DNA from: Actinokineospora alba
Lineage (GTDB): Bacteria > Actinomycetota > Actinomycetes > Mycobacteriales > Pseudonocardiaceae
Length of the DNA: 64,000 nucleotides
Assembly (NCBI RefSeq): GCF_004362515.1
Contig: NZ_SNXU01000001.1
Span: 62,001-126,000, forward strand
Direction of reading: 5' to 3'
The position numbers and the translations under genes were made by a program. Positions 54,176 through 61,522 of this stretch are shown piece after piece (the stretch's first letter is position 1; every line of letters starts with the position of its first letter). The notes under the pieces are model-generated. The model ran no database searches and was not told where the DNA came from. It saw only the letters and a program-made list of their open reading frames with translations.

Positions 54176-54215
54176 GGGCCCGGGCGGCTGAAATGTCTCA
54201 GCAACGCCCGGGCCC
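54176..54215. terminator. Two-stage hairpin between the subtilase and discoidin genes
   Basis: An 11-bp outer stem (54176-54186 and 54205-54215, GGGCCCGGGCG against its complement) encloses a 5-bp inner stem (54187-54191 and 54198-54202). It lies 63 bp after the subtilase stop and 44 bp before the discoidin start on the minus strand. It may end the subtilase transcript or attenuate readthrough. Confidence 0.65.
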
Positions 54216-54277
54216 GCGCCAGAGCCGTCACCCGAACGGCGGCTGGACAACCACGTTCGGTTGACGGACGGCGACGC

Positions 54278-55396
54278 TTACTGTCCTGTGTAGAGGATGC
54301 GGTCGGCGGTGTTCGGCGGCAGGTTGCACACTCCTCGACTGGCCTTGGCCTTGAGCGCGGCCTGGACCTGCGCCGGTGTCGCCACGGGGTTGAGAGCGGC
54401 GAACAGGGCGGCGCCGCCGGTTACGTGCGCGGCGGCGAAGGAGGTCCCGCTGATCGTCACGGTCGCGGTGTCGGAGGTGATCCACGGGGCGGTGATGCCG
54501 ACGCCGGGCGCGTAGAGATCGACGAGCGGGCCGTAATTGGAGCTACGAGAGGCACAGTCGTTGCGATCGATCGCCGCGGAGGTGATCGCCTCGACGACGC
54601 GCGCGGGCGAGAAGTTGCCCGCCTGGCTCGCCGAGGAACCGGCGGGCACCGAGTAGGTGACGCCGGAGGCGATCGAGCGGCGGACCGCGTCGTCGAGCGC
54701 CTGGTTGGCCGAGCCGCCGAGACTCATATTGGCGACGGCGGGCTTCACCGCATTGCGGGTCACCCAGTCGATACCGGCGATCACGGCGGAGATCGTTCCG
54801 GAGCCCGAGTTGTTCAGCACCCGAACCGGGACGATCCGGACTTCCTTGGCCACACCGTGCGCGGTGCCGCCGATGACGCCCGCGACGAAGGTGCCGTGGC
54901 CGTTTCCGTCGGTGGGATCTTGGTCGTGGTCGACGAAGTCGTAGCCACCGGAGACGCGGCCGGCGAAATCCTGGTGCGTGGCCTTGACTCCGGTGTCGAT
55001 CACGTAGGCGTGGACGTTCGCCGCGGTGGTCGCGTAGCGATAGCGGCCGTCGAGCGGGCGGGTTCGCTGGTCGATGCGGTCGAGGCCCCACGACGGTGGA
55101 TTGAGTTGCTCCCCGAGGGCGTGCACGGGACTGTCGGGGACCAAGTAGGAGACGGCCGGATCGGCCGCCAGGGCGCGCGCCTGCCCGCGGGTCAGGCGGG
55201 CCGAAAACCCTTGCAGGGCAGCGGAATACCGGTGTTCCACGGTTCCGCCGTGGCGGTGGGTCAGGTCGTCCGCGGTGCCCGCGCGGAGGACCACGACGTA
55301 GGCCGCGGCGGACTCGGCGCCCGCCGGGACAGGGATGGCCGCCAACGACAGCGCGACAATTGCCGGAAGCAACATGCGAATTTTCTTCGGCGTCAT
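54278..55396 (-). CDS. Secreted S8 subtilase with atypical oxyanion position
   Basis: 372 aa. Signal peptide (MTPKKIRMLLPAIVALSLAA to about residue 28), an I9-type propeptide (about 32-95) and a proteinase-K-like catalytic domain. Triad: D134 in VIDTGV, H167 in GNGHGTFVAG and S319 in SGTSFAAAHV. The asparagine normally found after the conserved Ala-Gly (oxyanion hole) is serine here: YSVPAGSSASQAGNFSP, S254. NMSLGGSANQALDDAV and other fold motifs are normal. Activity may be lowered or altered. The gene is divergent from the coiled-coil gene and upstream of the discoidin gene. Confidence 0.9.
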   Translation of the reverse strand: MTPKKIRMLLPAIVALSLAAIPVPAGAESAAAYVVVLRAGTADDLTHRHGGTVEHRYSAALQGFSARLTRGQARALAADPAVSYLVPDSPVHALGEQLNPPSWGLDRIDQRTRPLDGRYRYATTAANVHAYVIDTGVKATHQDFAGRVSGGYDFVDHDQDPTDGNGHGTFVAGVIGGTAHGVAKEVRIVPVRVLNNSGSGTISAVIAGIDWVTRNAVKPAVANMSLGGSANQALDDAVRRSIASGVTYSVPAGSSASQAGNFSPARVVEAITSAAIDRNDCASRSSNYGPLVDLYAPGVGITAPWITSDTATVTISGTSFAAAHVTGGAALFAALNPVATPAQVQAALKAKASRGVCNLPPNTADRILYTGQ

Positions 55397-55490
55397 ATAC
55401 CTGATCTACGTCGCCCAGGTCGGCGCGAACAATCATCCCCAATTACCAGCCTGTGGAAGACACGATTGGGGGACCCACTAAAGTGGGGCA

Positions 55491-57020
55491 ATGCCGACTG
55501 CCGACGCCGAGTCCGCCGACAAAGTCCCACACTTCGACACGGTCCTGCGTGGGTACAACCCCCGCCAGGTCAACGAGCGGGTCACCCGTCTCACCTACGA
55601 CCTGCGCCACGCGGCCAAGGGACGCGACGAGGCTTCGGCCAAGGTCGCGGAGCTGACCAAGTCGCTTGGTTCGTTGCAGCAGCAACTGTTGGAGACGACG
55701 ACCCGGCTCAACCGGATCACCTCGAACCCCAACAGCACCGAGGGGATGACCGAGCGCGTCCGGCTCATGATGGAGCTGGCCCGCGAGGAGATCGCCGACT
55801 TCAAGCGTGAGGCCGACGAGTACGCGCAGGCGACTCGCACCGAGGCCGACACCTACGCCACGGGCGTGAAGTCCAGCGCCGACGACTACGTCGCGCAGAC
55901 CCGCAAGAACGCCGACGGCTACGCCCAGAACACCACCCGCGCCGCCGACGAGGCCGCCGCCGGCCTGCGCGCCGAGGCCGAGGCGTACGCCGCGGACCTC
56001 AAGGCGAAGCACGAGCGCCTCGTCGCCGATGTCGAGGAGCGGCGCAAGCAGTTGGAGGCGGACTACACCCGCAACCACGCCGAACTCGACGCCGAGTACG
56101 AGACGATGCGCGCGAACCTCGTCGCCGAGCACACCAAGCTCATGGCCGACTCCCGCGCGGAGATCGAACGGCAGTCGAAGGCCAACGAGGCCCGCATCGC
56201 CCAGCTCTACGACGACGCGTCCGCCCACCGCGACGAACTCGACGCCGAAGCCCAGCGCATCCGCGAACAGCTCGACGCCGAGGCCGCGGAACTGCGCGCC
56301 GCCGCCGCCGAGAAGGCCGACCAGGACCTCGCCGCCAAGCGCGCCGCGGCCGAAGCCGACCTCGCCGCCCGCACGGAGCAGGCGGAGGCCACCTTCGCCG
56401 AGCGGACCGCCGAACTGGACCGCGAGTACGCGGCGAAGTCCGCGGCCATCGAGAAGGACCTCGCCGACGCCCGCGCGAAGTCCGACGCGGAAATCACCGC
56501 CCGCCTCGACTCGGCGGAGAAGCGCGCCGCCACCCTGATCGCGGACGCGGAGAAGTTCCAGGCCGACACCGAGTCCACCCTCGCCGCCCAGTCCGCGGCG
56601 GTCGAGAAGGAACTCGCGGACGCCCGCGCCAAGTCGGACGCGGAAATCCTGGCCAACCTCGACACCGCGGAAAAGCGCGCCGCCAAACTCGTCGCCGACG
56701 CCGAGAAGCTGCGCAAGGACACCGAGGCCAAGCTCGCCGAGGAGCGCAAGAGCGTGGAGGCCGAGCTGGCAGCCCAGCGAGCCACCACGGAAAAGGAAAC
56801 CGCGAAGCTCCTGTCCGACGCGGAAGCCCGCCTGACCGACGCCACGGAGAAGAACCGCGCCGCGACCGACTACGAGACCCGCGTCTCGGAACAGGTCACC
56901 AACGCGTTCGCGCTGCTGGAAGAGGCCAAGCGCCACTTCACGTCGGCGAAGCCGGCGAAGACCGAGAACGCCGCCCCTGCGAACTCCAACGGCAACAAGG
57001 CACCCGCCAAGACCCGCTAG
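55491..57020 (+). CDS. Scy/DivIVA-like coiled-coil cytoskeletal protein
   Basis: 509 aa. The N-terminus has FDTVLRGYNPRQVNERVTRL, the DivIVA-type lead motif, and nearly all of residues 40-480 are Ala/Glu/Lys/Arg coiled coil. A 51-residue unit beginning ADARAKSDAEI is present twice in tandem (starting near residues 325 and 376). The Asn/Ala/Lys-rich tail is disordered. Such proteins (Scy, FilP, DivIVA) organise tip growth in filamentous actinomycetes. That role is inferred. It stands alone and ends in a strong hairpin. Confidence 0.8.
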   Translation: MPTADAESADKVPHFDTVLRGYNPRQVNERVTRLTYDLRHAAKGRDEASAKVAELTKSLGSLQQQLLETTTRLNRITSNPNSTEGMTERVRLMMELAREEIADFKREADEYAQATRTEADTYATGVKSSADDYVAQTRKNADGYAQNTTRAADEAAAGLRAEAEAYAADLKAKHERLVADVEERRKQLEADYTRNHAELDAEYETMRANLVAEHTKLMADSRAEIERQSKANEARIAQLYDDASAHRDELDAEAQRIREQLDAEAAELRAAAAEKADQDLAAKRAAAEADLAARTEQAEATFAERTAELDREYAAKSAAIEKDLADARAKSDAEITARLDSAEKRAATLIADAEKFQADTESTLAAQSAAVEKELADARAKSDAEILANLDTAEKRAAKLVADAEKLRKDTEAKLAEERKSVEAELAAQRATTEKETAKLLSDAEARLTDATEKNRAATDYETRVSEQVTNAFALLEEAKRHFTSAKPAKTENAAPANSNGNKAPAKTR

Positions 57021-57035
57021 ATGTGATCACGTGGA

Positions 57036-57066
57036 AAGGCGCCCGGGGCTTCGCTCCGGGCGCCTT
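57036..57066. terminator. Terminator after the coiled-coil gene
   Basis: An 11-bp perfect stem (57036-57046 and 57056-57066, AAGGCGCCCGG against its complement) with a 9-nt loop that can pair further. It starts 16 bp after the stop codon, and a short CCCTTCTC tract follows. Confidence 0.85.
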
Positions 57067-57151
57067 CCCTTCTCAAGCAGAAACTTTCGGTCATCCACAT
57101 CGTTCCGGATCCCATCCACAGACTCCGCAGCCCGCTCAACCGTAGGGAGAC

Positions 57152-57646
57152 GTGTTGCCACGACCTGGCGTGTTCTGCCTTGAAGGCGAATGGAGCTGGA
57201 GTTCTACCTACGAACGTGGCTGCAGAAGCGCTACGACAACTACCGCGTGCTCTACCTGGCTTGCCACGGCTCAGCCGATGGCATCGAACTCGGCGGTGAC
57301 ATGGTCACGCTCGCCGACTTGGCGACCATCCTCGAAGGCGGGTGCGACGCCAGCACTATTTACTTCGGCTCATGCATGGCGATGGATGTCGAGGATCGGG
57401 TCCTCACAGACTTGGTCGCACGAACCGGGAGCGAAGGCTGTGGTTGGTTACAGCAACGACATCGACTGGCTGGACTCCGCGGCGTTCGAGTGTTTGCTCC
57501 TCGACCGCCTGACCCGAGGCAACCGGACCGACGGAATGTTCAACCAACTCCATAACGACCACGGCCAGATGGCCGAGCGGCTCGGGCTTGTAGCGGCTAC
57601 CCGCACCACCGTTTACCGGGCTCCCCGGCGAACCCGACCGAAATAG
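57152..57646 (+). pseudogene. Decayed CHAT/DUF6642-like (caspase-fold) gene
   Basis: Pieces of one protein lie in two frames. Frame A starts at a GTG (57152) after GTAGGGAGAC and gives LPRPGVFCLEGEW. Frame B from 57190 gives MELEFYLRTWLQKRYDNYRV, LACHGSADGIELGGD and STIYFGSCMAMD. After about 57430 frame A resumes with AKAVVGYSNDIDWLDSAAFE and runs to 57646. The ACHG and FGSC segments correspond to the His and Cys of a CHAT/C14-like active site. About 50 residues expected after EGEW are missing. So there is an internal deletion with a shift, then a second shift that restores the frame. Family name is from memory and moderate. Confidence 0.65.
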
Positions 57647-57784
57647 CGGCCAGGAAGCCTGGCACGAACTGCAGGCCGATCACCGATGTCGCGGTGACGG
57701 GTCGCTTGCCGCCACCGCCACCGCCACCAGCGCGAGGCTTGTCTTTGTCCCTGCAGTTCCCCCTTGCCCCTCGTCCTGGCCGTC

Positions 57785-57878
57785 TTTAACTCTCGATCAT
57801 CGGTGTCAAGGGTCGCGCAGCGATCGCGCAGCGACGGCCGTTTACGGCCGCCCTTGACGCCGATGATCGAGAGTTAAA
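57785..57878. repeat. 94-bp hairpin element with ordered internal repeats
   Basis: Arms of 28 nt (57785-57812 and 57851-57878) match at 27 positions, with one G-T pair; the arm begins TTTAACTCTCGATCATCGG. The 38-nt loop holds an exact 11-bp tandem repeat, TCGCGCAGCGA (57813-57823 and 57824-57834), then a 6-bp hairpin CGGCCG-TTTA-CGGCCG (57835-57850). It lies in the 284-bp gap between the pseudogene and the carnitine-acyltransferase gene. It may be a terminator for the operon at 57.9-61.4 kb or a MITE-like element. The rest of that gap holds no convincing gene. Confidence 0.75.
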
Positions 57879-57930
57879 CAATTATGGCCAGAGGGGCACC
57901 CGGTTTCGGCCCCCGGGTTTGGGCAGCCCG

Positions 57931-59688
57931 CTATTCGGCTGACAGCAAGTCTTGCAACTCCTGCACAGCCTTCTTCAGCTCATCCGCGAACGCGTACATC
58001 TCAGCCGCCACCCCCACCGGCGTGCTCAAGTACAGGTTCAACCGATCCGGCAGCAACACATACGCCACCCCAATGCACTTCGAAGACGTGGACCCGAACC
58101 CGAAGTACTGGATGTTGACCGACGGCGCCGAGCTCGTGCTCAGGTAGTCGTCGCGCATCGTGATCCAGCCCGGGCTGTCATACAGGGCAAGGGGTTCTCC
58201 GCCGCCGCGGCGCTTCTGGATCAGCTGGAGTTCCCACAGGTGCTGCTCCGGTGCCCGACCGGCCTGGCAGTCCTTCGCCCGGGCGACGTGCTTCTCCGCT
58301 GCCGCCCGGAAAGCGGCGCGGCGGGTGTCCGGGTCGCCGGATTCCATGGCCTCGACGAACTGCAGCACCTCCGGGGTGACGACCCGCATCGCCTCGGTGC
58401 GGCCTCGGTTGTACTGGCGGGTGGCGATGGACTCGTAGGTGGCGCCGGTGATGCCCTTGGTGCGCTTGTGCGCGAGCTGGTACGCCAGCTGCGCGAAGGC
58501 GTCCGGGGACATGCCCAGTTGCTTCGCTTTGTTCGCCCCGAAGTCGTCGAACGAGACGATCGTGGTGGCGTTGGCGGCCGCGTAATCAGCGAAAGCCTTG
58601 GCGGCGGTTGCCACATCGGCGCGCAAGGCGTCGGTGAGGGTGAACTCGACCAGTTCCGACGTCGGGACGCCGGGCGCGGTCTCAGCGGTGGGCTCGTCGC
58701 CGAGGATGCTGTCGACGAAGGCGAGGATGGTCGTCCCGTCCAGGCCGCAGTGCTCGATGTTGATGCCCGCGCGGCCGTCGGCGAAGACGATCAGGGACAC
58801 GGCCTTGTCGAACCACCGGTTGGCGCTGTCACCGTGGAGCAGGTGGTCGCACGCCTCCTGGGTGTCCTTCGGCGCGAAGTCCTCCAGGCACACGCAGAAC
58901 AGCGCAGTCTCCACGACGTCCAGGGCGGCCGCGTTGTCCTGCGCAAGCGCTTGCCTGGTCGCTGCCCAGTCCGCGCGGGCCATCGTGGTGAGGTGGCCGA
59001 CGCAGGTGTCGGAGCGCTCGGGGGTCATCAGAGCGCGCAGGGCCTCGGTGAGGCCGTCGAGGGAGTACGGGCGGCCGTCGGGGGCGATGACGTCGAGCCG
59101 GATGATGTTGCCCCGGAACAGCACCGCGATGTGCTTGGCCTGCGACGGGCCCGGCCACTCGTCGGTGTACGGGACGCGGACGGTGTCCTGCTCGAGACCC
59201 GGGATGCGGGTGGCGGAGAACAGGTACTTGTTCTGCTCCATCGACAGCGGCTGCCCGCGCTGCAAGACCGGCGGGATCCGCTCGTCGTCGAGGCGCAGCT
59301 TGTAGTCGACGGCGGCCGCGGTCAGCGCGGCGGCGCGCTCGACCTGGCCCAGGTCGCTGTCCTTGAACAGGAAGAAGAAGTTGGCGTTGAGCGCGATCCG
59401 GTCGCGCCTGCCCAGGTAGCGCGACGGCCAGAATGTGTCGAGCCAGCTGTGCACACCCTCGGTCTCGTTGTACCGCACCAGCTCCGCGTGCAGTTCCCGC
59501 GCAGGACTGTCAGGCCGCAGGTAGTCGGCCACGGCGGCCTCGGTCTGGGCCAGTTCCTCGGCCGTCAGCAGCGGCGCGCACCAGGCCAGGAAGCGCTCGC
59601 ACGTGTCTTCCAACTCGGGCAGCGGGACCCGCGGCAGGAGGTCCTCGTTGCCGAAGGTGCGGGGAGACCATTGCTGGCTGCTGTTCAC
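57931..59688 (-). CDS. Choline/carnitine O-acyltransferase family protein
   Basis: 585 aa, full length for the family. The N-terminus has LPRVPLPELEDTCERFLAWC, a family hallmark. The catalytic histidine is H313 in INIEHCGLDGTTILAFVD, and STSS (533-536) near the C-terminus is the acyl/substrate-binding motif. It moves acyl groups between CoA and a hydroxylated quaternary amine such as carnitine. Such proteins are common in eukaryotes and sparse in bacteria. The GTG start (59686-59688) has GAGG 6 nt upstream. It is the last gene of a three-gene unit with a methyltransferase and an iron oxygenase. Confidence 0.9.
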   Translation of the reverse strand: MNSSQQWSPRTFGNEDLLPRVPLPELEDTCERFLAWCAPLLTAEELAQTEAAVADYLRPDSPARELHAELVRYNETEGVHSWLDTFWPSRYLGRRDRIALNANFFFLFKDSDLGQVERAAALTAAAVDYKLRLDDERIPPVLQRGQPLSMEQNKYLFSATRIPGLEQDTVRVPYTDEWPGPSQAKHIAVLFRGNIIRLDVIAPDGRPYSLDGLTEALRALMTPERSDTCVGHLTTMARADWAATRQALAQDNAAALDVVETALFCVCLEDFAPKDTQEACDHLLHGDSANRWFDKAVSLIVFADGRAGINIEHCGLDGTTILAFVDSILGDEPTAETAPGVPTSELVEFTLTDALRADVATAAKAFADYAAANATTIVSFDDFGANKAKQLGMSPDAFAQLAYQLAHKRTKGITGATYESIATRQYNRGRTEAMRVVTPEVLQFVEAMESGDPDTRRAAFRAAAEKHVARAKDCQAGRAPEQHLWELQLIQKRRGGGEPLALYDSPGWITMRDDYLSTSSAPSVNIQYFGFGSTSSKCIGVAYVLLPDRLNLYLSTPVGVAAEMYAFADELKKAVQELQDLLSAE

Positions 59689-59733
59689 GTTGATCCTCGA
59701 ACTCGGTGGTCGGGTGTGCCCATCATCGCGCGG

Positions 59734-60540
59734 TCAGGCGCGCGGACGGGAGATATAGAGCCGGGCATAGAGCCACCCTTCGGCTTCCAGCCCGGCCGGG
59801 TCCACCGACACGCTCGACAACGTGTCCAGGACCTGCGTCTGCTCCTCCGCGGAAGCGAACCGCCGCTGCCGGAAGTCGCCGTCGACGGCCTCGGTCTCGT
59901 AGCCGAGTTCGGCCAGGCTCTCGGCCACCGGGTCGAAGGAGAACATGCGGAGCACGAAGTGCGCCATCCACGGCCGCCGCTCCTGCGCGCGGGCGATCCG
60001 GGAGATCGTCTTCTCGGTCACATAGCCGACGCAGCCGGTGGAGACGACGATGTCGGTCCCCGCCAACTCGGCGCGCTGCTCCGGCGTCGGGTCGGCGCGC
60101 TCCAGGTCGGCGTGGAGGGCGGAGTCGATGAAAGCGGCCGACAGCGCGTAGGACAGGGCGTTCTCGGAGGCGTCGAACCCGGCGAACCGCACGCCGTCGA
60201 GGCGCGGGCGCGCGCGAACCAACTCGCGGTCGCGCGCGACCAAGTCGCCGTGGCCGAGTTCCCCGGTGTCGGCGTAGTGCAGGTACAGGTCGTCCATCGT
60301 CGCGTCGCAGCGCAGGAGCGCGGCGTTGATCCCGTAGGAGCAGCCGACGTCGAGGACGTTCACCTCGGCGGCGCCGGTGGTCTCCCGGTACTCGTGGATG
60401 AGCTTGAGGAAGTACGGCTTGGCCAGCTCGGGAATGCGGTAGTCCAGCTCCCGCAGCGCGCCGTAGTACGCGCGCGGGTCGGGCTGGATGTAGATGTCGT
60501 CGAAGGAGATCTTTCCGGTGGTGTCGAAACGCACGGACAC
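59734..60540 (-). CDS. Class I SAM-dependent methyltransferase
   Basis: 268 aa. Motif I VLDVGCSYGINAALL (about residues 62-76) binds SAM, VRFAGFDASENALSYA is motif II, and TDIVVSTGCVGYVT is the post-II region. Substrate cannot be told from the sequence; the order of genes suggests a small molecule handled also by the oxygenase and acyltransferase. GTG start at 60538-60540, with GGGAG upstream. Gaps to its neighbours are 9 and 45 bp. Confidence 0.85.
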   Translation of the reverse strand: MSVRFDTTGKISFDDIYIQPDPRAYYGALRELDYRIPELAKPYFLKLIHEYRETTGAAEVNVLDVGCSYGINAALLRCDATMDDLYLHYADTGELGHGDLVARDRELVRARPRLDGVRFAGFDASENALSYALSAAFIDSALHADLERADPTPEQRAELAGTDIVVSTGCVGYVTEKTISRIARAQERRPWMAHFVLRMFSFDPVAESLAELGYETEAVDGDFRQRRFASAEEQTQVLDTLSSVSVDPAGLEAEGWLYARLYISRPRA

Positions 60541-60549
60541 GCTCGCTCC

Positions 60550-61428
60550 CTAGTCCAACAACTGGTCGCCTCGAACGGCGCGCCCCGCGGCCGCCAGGTG
60601 TTCAGGCAGGACGCGGCCGAAGAGCTGCCGGGTCCGTTCCACATTGCCGATCACGCCGGGACGCTCGCTGTAGGCGAAGATCGCCGAGTGGCGGGCCGTC
60701 TCGCCGCGCACGGAGGTCACCCGGTGCAGCGAATAGCGGCCTTTGAACAACTGCAGGTCGCCGGGCCGCAGGGAAAGCCGGCGGATAAGCCGTTCCCCAC
60801 TCCCGGTCAGCACCGCACGCACCTCGCCGAAGTTCTCGGCCTGCCCGGACCGGATATTCGGGCAGTATTCGAACACGCCGCCCGCCGCCGATTCCTGGGT
60901 CAGCATGCTCACGGTGAATTCGTTCGTGTCGAAATGCCACGGGTGTTCCATTCCCGGCGACACGACATTGAGGCACAACCCGGCCAGCGGGTCGGCGAAC
61001 TCGTGCAGCTCCGGCAACTCGAAGCACTCGGCGACGAATCGCTTGAACAGCGCGCTGGTGTAGAGCTGGTGGATGAGCGAGGTCTCCGGGATGCGGTCAC
61101 GGGCGACGAAAGCGTTGCCCCGCTCCAGAATCATGCGCCCGGGGTGGTCCTCGGGCAGGTCGGCGTCGAGCGGGATGTTGTAGGCGTTGACCTGCTCGAC
61201 GTCGTAGTGGGCGAGCGGCGCGACGCTCGCACCCTCCGCGCGCAGCGTCTCCCTCAGTTCCGATCTGATGAAATCCGGCAGCACACTGCAGCCGTCGGTG
61301 CGCAATTCCTGACGGGCCTGGGAAACAGCGGTTCGCCACGCGCCGCTTGCCGGATCCGTCAGCGGATAGCGAGCCGTGTCGACCACCCGGTCGATCACTC
61401 GGACTTCCGTAGCGACCATGCGGTTCAT
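60550..61428 (-). CDS. BesD-related Fe(II)/2-oxoglutarate oxygenase (HxD type)
   Basis: 292 aa. The iron site is HFDTNEF (H165 and D167) and H235 in RYSLHRVTSVRG, with R241 or R246 for 2-oxoglutarate. Blocks such as GGVFEYCPNIR and LRPGDLQLFKGRYSLHRV resemble the BesD/HalD group that halogenates or hydroxylates free amino acids. Halogenases of that group carry Gly in place of the iron-binding Asp; here Asp is present, so hydroxylation is expected. It is the first gene of the operon, with its own promoter. Start at 61426-61428, or at the ATG three codons on. Confidence 0.82.
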   Translation of the reverse strand: MNRMVATEVRVIDRVVDTARYPLTDPASGAWRTAVSQARQELRTDGCSVLPDFIRSELRETLRAEGASVAPLAHYDVEQVNAYNIPLDADLPEDHPGRMILERGNAFVARDRIPETSLIHQLYTSALFKRFVAECFELPELHEFADPLAGLCLNVVSPGMEHPWHFDTNEFTVSMLTQESAAGGVFEYCPNIRSGQAENFGEVRAVLTGSGERLIRRLSLRPGDLQLFKGRYSLHRVTSVRGETARHSAIFAYSERPGVIGNVERTRQLFGRVLPEHLAAAGRAVRGDQLLD

Positions 61429-61443
61429 TGTCTTGACTCACGA

Positions 61444-61457
61444 GTAGCGACCGCTAC
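61444..61457. promoter_or_regulatory. Perfect palindrome in the leader of the oxygenase operon
   Basis: A 14-bp inverted repeat, GTAGCGACCGCTAC (6-bp arms and a 2-bp centre), between the promoter at 61482-61510 and the ATG at 61428. The location just after the expected transcription start fits a repressor site. No regulator gene is adjacent. Confidence 0.4.
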
Positions 61458-61481
61458 CTGAAATGCGCGGTAATTTTCGTG

Positions 61482-61510
61482 ATCGTAGCCATATTGTGTC
61501 AGGACACCAA
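61482..61510 (-). promoter_or_regulatory. Promoter for the oxygenase-methyltransferase-acyltransferase operon
   Basis: On the minus strand TTGGTG (61510-61505) and TACGAT (61487-61482) are separated by exactly 17 bp, a good match to actinobacterial housekeeping promoters (TTGnnn and TAnnnT). Transcription would start near 61474, about 45 nt before the ATG. It lies just after the recG stop, so the operon can be expressed apart from recG. Confidence 0.5.
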
Positions 61511-61522
61511 GATCCGTTAAGT

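Noticed and set aside
57607..57770. Minus-strand Gly-rich frame (GGGGGGKRPVTATSVIG-like) before the hairpin element
   Set aside because: No start codon with a ribosome binding site before the conserved-looking part, closed by a stop upstream; at best a gene remnant.
57952..61461. Open frame of 1169 codons antisense to the acyltransferase operon
   Set aside because: It runs across three genuine genes and their gaps on the opposite strand and shows no domain; typical high-GC shadow frame.
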